Shown here: in pieces, positions 25,843-35,676 of the stretch
Layout of the letters: the number at the start of each line of letters is the position of its first letter
Numbering within the stretch: the stretch's first letter is position 1
Source of the DNA: an uncultured Flavobacteriales bacterium
GTDB lineage: Bacteria; Bacteroidota; Bacteroidia; Flavobacteriales_D; Crocinitomicaceae
DNA: 55,970 nt
Direction: 5' to 3'
Assembly: GCA_913020765.1 (NCBI GenBank)
Contig: CAJWAO010000005.1
Coordinates: 1 to 55,970, forward strand
The notes under the pieces: generated by a model
What the model saw: only the letters and a program-made list of their open reading frames with translations
Database searches by the model: none
Told to the model about the DNA's origin: nothing
Translations under genes and position numbers: made by a program

Positions 25843-28092
25843 ATGGCATTAATTGGTAAAATAAGGGAGAAGTCGGTTCTTCTTGTAATCATCATTGGAG
25901 TCGCATTACTCGCGTTTATTGCAGGCGATTATTTCAGCACACGAGGTGGTGGAGTAGAAGGAAAATATGGAGTTGGTCATGTATTTGGTGAAAAAGTAGA
26001 CATCAACCGCTATGAATATCTGAGATCCAAATACCAAGAATCTGCTTGGCCGATTTTAATTGACTCTCTTGTAATGACAAGAGAATATTTGGGATTAGGT
26101 ATCTCCGTATCAGATAAAGAGCTAAACAGTTACCTCATGGCAACAGATGGTTTCGATATTTGCCCAGACCAAAACATTAGATCTTTTTTTACAGATTCCA
26201 TTACAGGTCAGATTACAGAACAATCTAAAATTGACGGTCGTGTCAAGTTAAAAAAGCAGCTCAGTGAAATCAAGAAGGATAAGAAGCAATGGAAAGAAAT
26301 TAAGCGTTATTACGCGAACCAGAGAATGCGACAAAAATATATGGATGTTGTTTCTCAAGGAATTTATGTTTCAACACTAGAGGCTCAGGACGACTACGCT
26401 GCAAAGAATTCAAGAAAGAGCATTGACTATGTTTTAAAGAATACAAACAGCATACCGAATGAAAATGTAGAAGTTAAAGAAGCAGCGCTTTCAGCTTATT
26501 TTTCTGAACATAAGTGGGATGCCAAATACCAAAGTGATGAAGCATATAAGGTAGTTAAATTCTTTAGCATTGATGAATCTCCTTCAGCGAAGGATACAGT
26601 AAATTTCAATACTATGTATACATCGCTTAAAGAAGGACTTCAAAATGCAAAAAACGATACCATCTACACAAATTCGAAAAGTGATATTAAACTTTCATTT
26701 TTTAATTCTAGATCAACTTTTGTTCCTGAAGGACATTTTAAAGCCGAAGAATTGTTTACTTACCCAAAGAATATGGACAGTACCTTTGCGAATAGTTCTA
26801 TCGGAACCATTGTGGGCCCTTATGCATGTGGGCCAAAAATGAAGACCAAGACAAATGGTTTGAACTACTATGCAATATCAAAAGTCCTGGGAAAAACACC
26901 TTCACGAATCAAAGCGAGACACATCCTGTTGCAAGTAAGTGCGGAGAAAGACTCAGCAGCTATTGTTGCCTTGTCAAAGTCCTTACTCACTCAGCTTCAA
27001 AAAGTAAAAGAGAGAAATCCCTTGTTCGAAACCTTGGCAAGAAATAACTCTGCCGATGCGAGTATCGAGTTTGATAATTTATTAGAGCTTACTTTAAATT
27101 ATCCTGAACAAAATAGAACTAAATTCTATGGGAACGAGATTTCTGAATTCTGCACCAATAACTCAGTAGGATCAATTGGTATTGTTCAATCAAAATTAGG
27201 AACACACATCGTTGAGGTATTAGAAAAAGAAGACAATAGTCTTCCTAAATTGGCGACAATATTTAAGGAGTTTAAACCTTCCGAAGAAACGATGAATCTT
27301 AAGGAAAAAGAGTCAGACAATATGCTTAGCACATTATATCAAGGAATCAATCAACGGCAATCACAAAAAGAAATCAGAGCCTTCTTTGATTCAGTGGTTC
27401 GCGCGAACTCATATAAACCTAGATCGGTTAAGTTAACGGACAACAGTCCAGCTGTTCCTGAAAGCTATGTGAACACTCCTAGTGCTGGAGATCGGTTGAT
27501 ACGAGCAGCATATAAGGACGGAGCGAAAGTTGGAACTCTTGTAGGTCGACCTATACGAGACAAAAATACTTACGTTATCGGTATGGTTTATTCAACTCGG
27601 TCGAAAGGTTCACCAAGCTTTGAAGAAGTTGAGGACGAAATTCGAAAGAATTATATTCGAGACATGAAAGCTAAAATGATTGTAAAGGAATTCGAAGGAA
27701 AATCGATACAAGATCTTGTAAAAGAACAGAATTTACAAGTTCAATCTCCATCAGTTACATTGAAAAGCCTAAATAATATTGACGCCAATGTAGGAGGGGC
27801 CTTATTCGCGGAAAAGAACAATAAAGAAAATGTTTCACTTGAAGCAATGATAGGTGAAAAAGGCGTTTATAAGATATTTATAAAGTCAGCAAATGTACCG
27901 GTTGAAAAGAAAAGTCTAAAAGTTGAGAAAGAGCAAATGAATAAACAACTCATCGCCAAAATGGTAAAATCTCCAATCAATTACAATCAAAATAGAAAGC
28001 CTTCCGAAGAAAGCTTCTTGATCAACGGACTCTACAAAAAAGCAAACATTATCGACAATCGAAAGCTTTTACAGCTTAATGTTAGAAATTAA
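25843..28092 (+). CDS. PpiD-like periplasmic peptidyl-prolyl isomerase / chaperone, membrane anchored
   Basis: A 749-residue protein with one N-terminal membrane anchor (VLLVIIIGVALLAFIAGDYF, about residues 12-32) and a large periplasmic part. It follows the PpiD layout. A SurA-N-like helical region contains the VSDKELNSYL/RMRQKYMDVV helices. A parvulin-type PPIase domain starts at RIKARHILLQVSAEKDS (about 357) and runs to GTHIVEVLEKED (about 462). A long C-terminal part follows. The parvulin domain is diverged, so isomerase activity is not certain and chaperone action on outer-membrane proteins may dominate. It is monocistronic between a terminator and a convergent gene; its TAA directly abuts the opposite stop codon. 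Confidence 0.88.
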   Translation: MALIGKIREKSVLLVIIIGVALLAFIAGDYFSTRGGGVEGKYGVGHVFGEKVDINRYEYLRSKYQESAWPILIDSLVMTREYLGLGISVSDKELNSYLMATDGFDICPDQNIRSFFTDSITGQITEQSKIDGRVKLKKQLSEIKKDKKQWKEIKRYYANQRMRQKYMDVVSQGIYVSTLEAQDDYAAKNSRKSIDYVLKNTNSIPNENVEVKEAALSAYFSEHKWDAKYQSDEAYKVVKFFSIDESPSAKDTVNFNTMYTSLKEGLQNAKNDTIYTNSKSDIKLSFFNSRSTFVPEGHFKAEELFTYPKNMDSTFANSSIGTIVGPYACGPKMKTKTNGLNYYAISKVLGKTPSRIKARHILLQVSAEKDSAAIVALSKSLLTQLQKVKERNPLFETLARNNSADASIEFDNLLELTLNYPEQNRTKFYGNEISEFCTNNSVGSIGIVQSKLGTHIVEVLEKEDNSLPKLATIFKEFKPSEETMNLKEKESDNMLSTLYQGINQRQSQKEIRAFFDSVVRANSYKPRSVKLTDNSPAVPESYVNTPSAGDRLIRAAYKDGAKVGTLVGRPIRDKNTYVIGMVYSTRSKGSPSFEEVEDEIRKNYIRDMKAKMIVKEFEGKSIQDLVKEQNLQVQSPSVTLKSLNNIDANVGGALFAEKNNKENVSLEAMIGEKGVYKIFIKSANVPVEKKSLKVEKEQMNKQLIAKMVKSPINYNQNRKPSEESFLINGLYKKANIIDNRKLLQLNVRN

Positions 28093-29166
28093 TTAAGGAG
28101 CAATGAGTTCGTATAAACCGTTGGGAAATCCTACTTTGTACGAGCTAAATCTCAAATCCGCTTTGTAATAATCGGTGGAGATAATTTGAGCATTGCTTTT
28201 CAAAGCGCTTTTCCAGGTCTCATAATTATTACCTCTAGACTCCCTGGTTCCGGAATCTGACCTAGTTCGGATAATGAAATCTTGGGCAAGGTCGTAAATC
28301 TCGTCTCTTCGAGAATTGGCGTCATTTCTCAATAAAAATACAGCGTTTTCATCCTTAATATCCCCGTAATAAAACATGATCGGATCATTAAAATATTTAT
28401 ATAAATGTTGATTACTCCCTTCTAAAATAAAAATGAACTTTCCCCTTACTTCTTTTAACATTGGCCAGCCTATGTTATTGATTCTTGACCTCAAGCTTAA
28501 ACATGTGTCTTTAAAATGTTTAGGAGTGTATATTTGATTTGGATTGAGCCCTGATTTGATTTCAGCCTCTAATTTCACATATGCCAAAGAATCAAATGGG
28601 ATACAAGTTTTAAATCCGAGCCGTTTTAGTGATTTAGATTGATCAGCAGGATGCGAACCTTTGGCCTCGATATTGATATAAATCGGCAAGTGACCAGAAT
28701 GTTCTTCGCTCCACGCCTTCAGCTCTTTTAAGGCCGATTTAAGGGTTAAATAATTGGTTTCAAAGTCTACGTCGGAAATATGCAATATTTTGAAACCCGC
28801 TTTCTTTAGTCCCCCTCCTTTGATGCGTTGTCTTTGCCCTAGTATGAATAAATTCACCCGCCTACGTTTATAGTGGCCTCCATTTGGATCATAATTCACG
28901 TCCAACTCGATTCCTCGAATACCGTAATTATTAAATTGTTCTGAAAAAGGTAGATGCCCGTAATCGATATAATCGGGATTATTTTGTTCCCCTAACTTAT
29001 TCTGAAACCTTTTCAAGAAACGCAAAACCTTTTGGTGTGGCTTCTTTTTATAACTATTGTGTGAGGCTAAAATTCTGATTTTATTTAGGGGTGTAGTATC
29101 AATTGGCAATTGCGTAAAAGAAACGCTCCCGCAGAAAACCATACAAGAACAAATCAAAACCTTCAT
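28093..29166 (-). CDS. Exported PI-PLC-like phosphodiesterase (Ca2+-dependent PI-PLC-C1 type)
   Basis: A 357-residue protein with a signal peptide (MKVLICSCMVFCGSVSF). It has a PI-PLC-like TIM-barrel pattern: ILASHNSYKK with catalytic H36, GIRGIELDVNYDPNGGHYK, a second catalytic-type His in LHISDVDFETNYLTLKSALKEL, and PIYINIEAKGSHP with an acidic metal ligand. This resembles the Ca2+-dependent phosphoinositide-specific phospholipase C family found in many marine Bacteroidota. The actual substrate is unknown and bacterial members may act on other phosphodiesters. It is the last gene of the hutU operon; its start overlaps the stop of the membrane protein gene by one base. Confidence 0.8.
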   Translation of the reverse strand: MKVLICSCMVFCGSVSFTQLPIDTTPLNKIRILASHNSYKKKPHQKVLRFLKRFQNKLGEQNNPDYIDYGHLPFSEQFNNYGIRGIELDVNYDPNGGHYKRRRVNLFILGQRQRIKGGGLKKAGFKILHISDVDFETNYLTLKSALKELKAWSEEHSGHLPIYINIEAKGSHPADQSKSLKRLGFKTCIPFDSLAYVKLEAEIKSGLNPNQIYTPKHFKDTCLSLRSRINNIGWPMLKEVRGKFIFILEGSNQHLYKYFNDPIMFYYGDIKDENAVFLLRNDANSRRDEIYDLAQDFIIRTRSDSGTRESRGNNYETWKSALKSNAQIISTDYYKADLRFSSYKVGFPNGLYELIAP

Positions 29167-30728
29167 TATTTAAGTTTTTCTGAAAGGTATGAACGCAACT
29201 GCTCTCGAAGACACTCGGTTCGACTCGAAAAATCATCTGAGTCTATAAATTCAGAAGCATTGGTATTCGTCAGCTTAGTATTGAAGTAATGAGGTCCCTT
29301 CTCTGACGCTGAAACACACAAAAAGTTATCGATTTTTTTTGTTCGAATCACATTTATAATATTATGATTAGGCCAATACAATGAATCCTGAATCATTCGC
29401 GCTGTAAATGGAAAAATATTTTCCTCTACTCCATGATAGCCTTTTAGAGTAAGACCTCCCTGAAAATCCTCAATAAGTGAGAAAACTGGCTCATTATTAT
29501 AATTTGAATTTAAGAAATATGGTACCTCAACAAAGACATAATCTAAGGTATTCGCTTTCTCTAATAATGGAATCAAATCTCCATACAGCGCTTTTCTTTT
29601 ATCCCAAGAGCGAATGGTATTGATCACCTGCATTTCCATTGAAGCAAACCATAAGACGGCGATCACATAGGGTATTACATAAAGCCTACTCTCCAAAAGC
29701 CAAACACAAATAAAAGCTAAAGCAAGGCAAACAAATAAATGACTTGGAAGAAGCATCTTATTGTATAGTCCATACGTTACAGCGGGGTAATTCGAGAGGA
29801 TGAAAATGGTAGAACACGCAAAAATTGTAATCAAAATATTTATAAAAGTACGCCTGCCAATCCTTTTAATAGATCCTGATTTTGACCAATAAACCAAAGG
29901 AATGACCAAAAGACTCAGCCATAACATGGGTTCAGAAAAGTAGAAAGGTATTACCTCAAACAAAAGTAAAGGCAACTCTATAAATAGAGTGAAGAAATAA
30001 TAACCACCTTGTAAAAAAGAGTGTAGCGAAGGAGAAAAACCGTAGACGTTACTACCTATCTGATAGTTGGGACCAATAATAAACTTTAAAATGAACACAA
30101 TTCCAAAAACCAAGCCTGTTGAGAATAATACACTTTTAAATCGTCTATCAGAATTGCTCCATAGCTGTAAAAGTGGAAAGAGAAATAATGGAAAAACTAT
30201 TTCACAAGCAAGCAAAGCCAATAGAGACCAAGAAAAATAAATGAAATACAAACGAAATGCATCCTTGCTCTTGTCGTTTTGTATACCTCTAAGCGCTAAA
30301 AGAAAAAAGATAATCGACAATATATATCCCATTTGCATCGAATTAAATAGCTGGGAAGAAGCAAAAATGGGAAAGGATAAAAAGAACAAAAAAAACAATG
30401 CGTTATTCCTACCTAATGACTTTTTAAAAACAAGGTGGGCAGCGTATATAAGTACTGCCCAAAGCGTTAAACGAAAAATATTATAAAGTAGAAAGCTTGT
30501 TCCAAACAAATGAAGTGAGGTAGTTTGTATAAAGCCATATAGGGGTCGTGAAACATGACCTGATCTCGAGAGACTATATTTTAAATCTTGCCAATAGTCA
30601 GAACCAATATGGGCCACAAGCGACAAATCATCTGAAGTTCCAAATCCGCCAAATAAAATGAGGGGGATATATAATAATAGCGCCAATAAAATCAACCAGT
30701 AATAACCATGAAACCACTGAGGCTTCAT
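29166..30728 (-). CDS. Polytopic membrane protein, GT-C glycosyltransferase-like
   Basis: A 520-residue integral membrane protein with about 11-12 hydrophobic helices (WLILLALLLYIPLILF, YILSIIFFLLAL, LLALLACEIVFPLFLFPLL and others) and a C-terminal soluble part of about 140 residues. The first extracytoplasmic loop carries GGFGTSDDLSLVAH. Its acidic DD pair placed after the first helix is the arrangement seen in GT-C glycosyltransferases (PMT/ArnT-like), which use lipid-linked sugars. I do not recognise a specific family. It overlaps urocanate hydratase upstream and the PI-PLC-like gene downstream by one base each, so the three are translated as a coupled unit. Activity and acceptor are unknown. 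Confidence 0.7.
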   Translation of the reverse strand: MKPQWFHGYYWLILLALLLYIPLILFGGFGTSDDLSLVAHIGSDYWQDLKYSLSRSGHVSRPLYGFIQTTSLHLFGTSFLLYNIFRLTLWAVLIYAAHLVFKKSLGRNNALFFLFFLSFPIFASSQLFNSMQMGYILSIIFFLLALRGIQNDKSKDAFRLYFIYFSWSLLALLACEIVFPLFLFPLLQLWSNSDRRFKSVLFSTGLVFGIVFILKFIIGPNYQIGSNVYGFSPSLHSFLQGGYYFFTLFIELPLLLFEVIPFYFSEPMLWLSLLVIPLVYWSKSGSIKRIGRRTFINILITIFACSTIFILSNYPAVTYGLYNKMLLPSHLFVCLALAFICVWLLESRLYVIPYVIAVLWFASMEMQVINTIRSWDKRKALYGDLIPLLEKANTLDYVFVEVPYFLNSNYNNEPVFSLIEDFQGGLTLKGYHGVEENIFPFTARMIQDSLYWPNHNIINVIRTKKIDNFLCVSASEKGPHYFNTKLTNTNASEFIDSDDFSSRTECLREQLRSYLSEKLK

Positions 30729-32734
30729 TAAGAAAAATCGAGTTTTGAAAGCAAATCATCCTCAACTTTTTGCGGCATCGTAACCTTTAAAAGAGGTTCT
30801 TTTTCCATTGCTCTCTCAATTGCAAAGTTGGCATTTTCATTTCGAGCCCAGCTTCTTCTTGCAATACCATTGTTAACATCCCAATGTAACATTTGCTTAA
30901 TATGTTTAGACGACTTTTCACTTCCATCGATGAGCATGCCAAAACCACCATTAATTACTTCACCCCAGCCAACACCACCGCCATTATGAATGGACACCCA
31001 AGTGGCACCTCTAAAACTATCTCCAATCACATTTTGGATAGCCATGTCGGCAGTATATCTTGAACCATCATAAATATTTGAGGTTTCTCTGTACGGTGAA
31101 TCTGTTCCAGAAACGTCATGATGATCACGTCCAAGAATGACAGGTCCAATTTTATTTTCTCTAATTGCCTGATTAAATGCCTCAGCTATTTTCATTCGGC
31201 CCTCGGCATCCGCATAAAGTATTCGTGCCTTTGACCCAACAACCAATTGATTTTCACGTGCTCCTTTTATCCATTGTATATTATCAGCCATCTGCTGTTT
31301 AATTTCTGGAGGACTCGTACGCATCATTTCCTCTAAAACAAGACAGGCTATTTCATCGGTTTTATCCAAATCACTTTGTTCACCTGATGCGCAGACCCAA
31401 CGGAATGGTCCAAACCCAAAGTCGAAACACATCGGTCCTAAAATATCTTGTATGTATGAGGGATAAATAAAATCGTCGCCATTTTCGGATCGCAATGCTG
31501 CTCCTGCCCTCGTCGCCTCCAATAAAAATGCATTTCCGTAATCAAAGAAATAGGTTCCTTTATCTGTGCTCATTTGAATTGCAGCAGCATGACGAATCAG
31601 GCTTTCTTGTACCTTTTTCTTAAATAATTCAGGATTTGAGGCCATCATTTCATTTGAGTCTTCGAAACTCTGCCCGACAGGATAATAGCCTCCAGCCCAA
31701 GGGTTGTGTAAAGATGTTTGATCTGAACCTAAATCAATATGAATGTTCTCCGAATTGAACTTTTCCCAAACATCAACTATATTTCCCAAGTAGGCAATTG
31801 AAACCACCTCTGCATCTGATTTTGCCCTTTTAACTCTTTTACAGAGTTCATCTAAATCCTCTATTACCTCATCAACCCATCCTTGGTCGTGTCTTGTTTT
31901 AGCTGCCTTCGGATTAATCTCTGCAGTTACAGAAATAACACCTGCAATATTTCCTGCCTTTGGCTGCGCTCCAGACATACCACCTAGACCGGCTGTTACG
32001 AAAAGCCTCCCTTTAGCAGGTGTATCTTGTTTTGTCATTTTCCGAATGGCATTTAGGACAGTTAAAGTTGTTCCATGGACAATACCTTGTGGACCAATAT
32101 ACATATATGAACCAGCTGTCATTTGGCCATATTGCGTGACCCCTAATGCGTTAAACTTCTCCCAATCATCGGGTTTTGAATAATTAGGTATCATCATTCC
32201 ATTTGAAATGACTACTCGTGGAGCATCTTTATGAGATGGAAATAGACCTTGAGGATGACCAGAATTCATAACTAGAGTTTGCTCCTCCGTCATTTCAGAT
32301 AAGTACTTCATCGTCAAGCGGTATTGAATCCAATTCTGAAATACGGAACCATTTCCCCCATAAGTAATAAGCTCATGAGGGTGCTGTGCAACAGCTAAGC
32401 TCAGATTATTTTGAATCATTAGCATGATTGCTTTTGCCTCCAAGCATTTACCTGGATATTCGGAAATCGGGCGTGCGATAATTTCATGATTCGGACGATA
32501 CCGATGCATATATATTCGACCGTAAATCTTTAATTCATTCAAGAATTCAATTATCAATTCCGCATGCTGATGCTTTGGGAAATAACGCAATGCATTCTTT
32601 AGCGCAAGTTTTTTTTCCTCGCTATTGAGAATGTCTTTTCTTTTTGGCGCATGATTGATAGATGGTTCAATTGGCTTTTGCTCGGGAATTTGGGTAGGTA
32701 TCCCTTCTAAAATTTCTTCAGCAAACGGCTTCAT
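30728..32734 (-). CDS. hutU: Urocanate hydratase
   Basis: A 668-residue urocanase that converts urocanate to imidazolonepropionate in histidine degradation, using tightly bound NAD+. Characteristic blocks are HPHELITYGGNGSVFQNW, QTLVMNSGHPQGLFPS, YIGPQGIVHGTT, TAGLGGMSGAQPKA, and, near the end, GRDHHDVSGTDSPYRET and WVSIHNGGGVGWGEVINGGFGM. It belongs to the long form with an N-terminal extension of about 80 residues, as in other Bacteroidota. No hutH, hutI or hutG is nearby. It heads an operon with a GT-C-like membrane protein and a PI-PLC-like protein. Confidence 0.96.
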   Translation of the reverse strand: MKPFAEEILEGIPTQIPEQKPIEPSINHAPKRKDILNSEEKKLALKNALRYFPKHQHAELIIEFLNELKIYGRIYMHRYRPNHEIIARPISEYPGKCLEAKAIMLMIQNNLSLAVAQHPHELITYGGNGSVFQNWIQYRLTMKYLSEMTEEQTLVMNSGHPQGLFPSHKDAPRVVISNGMMIPNYSKPDDWEKFNALGVTQYGQMTAGSYMYIGPQGIVHGTTLTVLNAIRKMTKQDTPAKGRLFVTAGLGGMSGAQPKAGNIAGVISVTAEINPKAAKTRHDQGWVDEVIEDLDELCKRVKRAKSDAEVVSIAYLGNIVDVWEKFNSENIHIDLGSDQTSLHNPWAGGYYPVGQSFEDSNEMMASNPELFKKKVQESLIRHAAAIQMSTDKGTYFFDYGNAFLLEATRAGAALRSENGDDFIYPSYIQDILGPMCFDFGFGPFRWVCASGEQSDLDKTDEIACLVLEEMMRTSPPEIKQQMADNIQWIKGARENQLVVGSKARILYADAEGRMKIAEAFNQAIRENKIGPVILGRDHHDVSGTDSPYRETSNIYDGSRYTADMAIQNVIGDSFRGATWVSIHNGGGVGWGEVINGGFGMLIDGSEKSSKHIKQMLHWDVNNGIARRSWARNENANFAIERAMEKEPLLKVTMPQKVEDDLLSKLDFS

Positions 32735-32756
32735 ATTTCTTGGTTTATTAGAAATA

Positions 32757-32789
32757 CAAATTTAGAGGTTTCTCAGTATTTCAGCACAA
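32757..32789 (-). promoter_or_regulatory. Promoter of the hutU operon
   Basis: On the minus strand TTG (32787-32789) and TAAATTTG (32757-32764) are separated by 22 bases. The -7 box ends 22 bases before the hutU ATG. The -33 part lies inside the 3' end of the upstream T9SS cargo gene. Confidence 0.6.
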
Positions 32790-35676
32790 CGAATCCATGT
32801 TTTTGTACAGGCTCGCCACCTTCAAAGGTCGCATCTATTTTATAGAAGTACGTCCCTTCAGTTGCCAGTTTTCCAGATTTTTGGTTCGTACCATCCCAGC
32901 TCCCAGTAGGATCAGTATATTGAAAAATCACATTCCCCCATCTATTTAAAATGAGACAATTAAAATCAACGATGCCATTATAGTTGACAAAAAATTCATT
33001 ATTTCCTACCTCTGATGACAAAACAAGAACATTTGGCACCTGTAAATCGCAACCATAAAATTCTAATTCAGAATCAGCCGTCGCCAATCCACATTGGTGG
33101 TTAAGGGTTACAGTATAAATTCCTTCTTCGTTTACAGAAATGATAGGCCCTGTGTCACCATTGCTCCAGTTTAGCGTATAGTCGAGCGGGTAACCTGCCT
33201 GAACCGCATCTGGAATTGGAATTGCGCCAAGACTAACCGTCGATCCAAAACACACAGCGGTATCTGAGGCCACAACATTATAATTTGGAGGAAAGGATAC
33301 AAAAATAGTTTGGTCATTAGCACATACTGGATCAGTAAAGGTTAGGCCGTAAAGACCTGCTAAGCTTGCACTTACGTCTGGATTTAAAACATCTCCCGAA
33401 AGATCTATTTCGGTGCTCGTCGAAGACCAAAAACCACCATTAGGGGCAACGGTACCCGAAATCTGAAAGGCATAATCGCATACTGTAGTATCATTTTGAA
33501 GACTAGGGAGTGCTAATATTGTGAAGTCATCTGAAACAAGGTAACACTCGTTCGATACGTTAAATTCATAAATACCCGCAGTATTAACAATAAGCGTAGA
33601 ATCAATCGAACCATCATTCCAACTATATTCAATAAAAGGAACATATCCTGAGTCTAAATTTTGGACAGATACAATAGGAACGATTTCAAAGTTTGAACCT
33701 TCACAGACAGTTGTGTCGGGCATTTCAATATACAAATAAGGAGGATAATGGATTTGAGAGGTCACCGTGACATTACATTCATTGTCCGTAAAGGAAACAT
33801 CAAAATATCCACCTGATGAGGAAGTAATTAAGGGATTATCCAATGAAATATTGCTGATTGTGAGCGCCGTATCAAGGGTTGACCATTCCCCGCCGCTAAA
33901 GGCCTCAGTTCCCGAGACTTGAAAAGCCATATCGCAGGCAATGGTATCGGGAAATATTTCAGGACCTGCAGTTACCGTAAACGATACAGTGGTATCATAC
34001 GCACAACCGAAATCATCCTCAATATTAAACACATAGCTGTAGGTGCCTGTAGACTGTGGTTGAACAACAATAGAGGTATCATTTTGTCCGGAAATAATTG
34101 TAGGATCATTGTTCCACCAGCTGGTGTCTGCTGAGGTTTGATAAGAACCCAATCCAGGGAAGTATGAAGCATCAAAAAATAATCCCCATTCAAAAATATA
34201 CCCATCATCGATTCCAAGATTATCCTGCACAAAAATTGTCCAATTACCATTTACAGGGCAGCCGACAAGAGAGTTGAAAGAACTTTCAGGGGCGTATACA
34301 TCGTCCGGATTAATGGAAGGGCCATTCAATCCAAAATTTGGTGCAGGAATTGTATTTCCTAGATTTTGGGTTAAGGGGCCAAGATCATTAAAAACGGAGC
34401 TGAAACAATATTCCCATCCTTCACCAGGTCCACCACCACCACTATCGTTAATTGGATCTCCTAGGAACGTCCCCCCTCCACTATTTCCACCTGGTAAAAA
34501 ACCTGGACTGTATGAATTGACCAATGGTACTGTTGTACCGTTAGGGCATTGCAACCAAATTTCTAAATCTCCCAGATAAGAATGTTCCATGGTAATACAG
34601 ACTTGATTTAGGTCTTGCTCATTGGTGATTGTTGAGCCTCCAGGGAAGCCATTTATGGTAATAGGAGCTTGATATTGCTGGCCAGAGCCATCCGGCAAAT
34701 ATGTGAGGCCTGCAAAATTACCACCCAACTCAAATGATCCAGAGGGAATCTCAACACCAACGGTATCCTGCTCTGTCACACCACCAATTAGGGTTGTGCT
34801 TGCGCCAAGACAAACTGAGTCTTGAAGCGGACCTGTACCTTCAAAACTCGGCAGCAATGAAACACGAACCTTGCTTCTCACCCGGTCGTTTAAAGGAAAT
34901 TGATCTTCGATTTTTAGATCCACCAAATAGCCTGCACGTGCAGGAGGTGTGAACCAGATAGAGTCATTATTAGGATAGCTATTCCCGTCTGTTATATTCC
35001 ATTCAAAATCAATATCCAGGTCAATATTTTGAGAATAACCATAACCAGTAGAGTCAAGGGAATTTGGGAAGATAGGTTTGGCCACAAACAAAATACTATC
35101 TCCGAAACAAATATCAACAAAACCAGTATCTGTTGGGTTTATGGCATCTAGACCAACACCATTTACGAAAGCCTCCATGTGGGCTTCGAAGGGTTGAAAT
35201 TGGTTTCCACAAGATGCATTGGCCAACCAACCTGTCCCTTCAACAGCACCATCAGAAATAAAAACAACAGTTAAGCATCCAGAAGGGTTGTTCCAACTTG
35301 CTTGATAGGTAAAGCCTGTTGGATCTGTTACAGAATTATGTATTCCCAGAAGAGGGGCATTTGTATTTGGGCCGTCATAAACCCAAATAAAGTCGGAGCC
35401 ATCCACATCAAATTCAAATCCTGCATTTATGGCAAAAGTGATTGTGGCTTTCGTTCCAAGGTTCAGATCAGGACAAAAAACAGTAGTGTCATTAAAATTG
35501 GCAGGATAGTTTCCGCCGCCACCTGGATCTTCAAAATTAGTTCCGACAAGCCCGAAATTATCACAATCCATAGGGTTGGCTTCCGGGAAACCATCATCCC
35601 CCATTGTGACTGTTTGTGCGTGGCTCCGAATCAAAAACGTGAGGCTGACCAACAGCGCAAAGTAAATGCGCATCAT
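32773..35676 (-). CDS. Large secreted multidomain protein with P-domain and type B T9SS C-terminal domain
   Basis: A 967-residue exported protein. Signal peptide MMRIYFALLVSLTFLIRSHA. A CUB-like domain (about 30-155, with FIWVYDGPN and CLTVVFISDG) comes first, then a PKD/Ig-like segment. A proprotein-convertase P-domain follows at about 300-510 (CITMEHSYLGDLEIWLQCPNG to GNWTIFVQDNLGIDDG). Then come two parallel Ig-type units with similar wording (DTIACDMAFQVSGTEAFSGGEW and DTTVCDYAFQISGTVAPNGGFW). The last ~85 residues are the gliding-motility-associated type B C-terminal domain (VPNVLVLSSE, ILNRWGNVIFQY, GTYFYKIDATFEGG). There is no protease domain although P-domains often accompany one. A structural or adhesive surface role is most likely. 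The start overlaps the stop of the small secreted gene (ATGATG); either ATG is possible. Confidence 0.85.
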   Translation of the reverse strand: MMRIYFALLVSLTFLIRSHAQTVTMGDDGFPEANPMDCDNFGLVGTNFEDPGGGGNYPANFNDTTVFCPDLNLGTKATITFAINAGFEFDVDGSDFIWVYDGPNTNAPLLGIHNSVTDPTGFTYQASWNNPSGCLTVVFISDGAVEGTGWLANASCGNQFQPFEAHMEAFVNGVGLDAINPTDTGFVDICFGDSILFVAKPIFPNSLDSTGYGYSQNIDLDIDFEWNITDGNSYPNNDSIWFTPPARAGYLVDLKIEDQFPLNDRVRSKVRVSLLPSFEGTGPLQDSVCLGASTTLIGGVTEQDTVGVEIPSGSFELGGNFAGLTYLPDGSGQQYQAPITINGFPGGSTITNEQDLNQVCITMEHSYLGDLEIWLQCPNGTTVPLVNSYSPGFLPGGNSGGGTFLGDPINDSGGGGPGEGWEYCFSSVFNDLGPLTQNLGNTIPAPNFGLNGPSINPDDVYAPESSFNSLVGCPVNGNWTIFVQDNLGIDDGYIFEWGLFFDASYFPGLGSYQTSADTSWWNNDPTIISGQNDTSIVVQPQSTGTYSYVFNIEDDFGCAYDTTVSFTVTAGPEIFPDTIACDMAFQVSGTEAFSGGEWSTLDTALTISNISLDNPLITSSSGGYFDVSFTDNECNVTVTSQIHYPPYLYIEMPDTTVCEGSNFEIVPIVSVQNLDSGYVPFIEYSWNDGSIDSTLIVNTAGIYEFNVSNECYLVSDDFTILALPSLQNDTTVCDYAFQISGTVAPNGGFWSSTSTEIDLSGDVLNPDVSASLAGLYGLTFTDPVCANDQTIFVSFPPNYNVVASDTAVCFGSTVSLGAIPIPDAVQAGYPLDYTLNWSNGDTGPIISVNEEGIYTVTLNHQCGLATADSELEFYGCDLQVPNVLVLSSEVGNNEFFVNYNGIVDFNCLILNRWGNVIFQYTDPTGSWDGTNQKSGKLATEGTYFYKIDATFEGGEPVQKHGFVVLKY

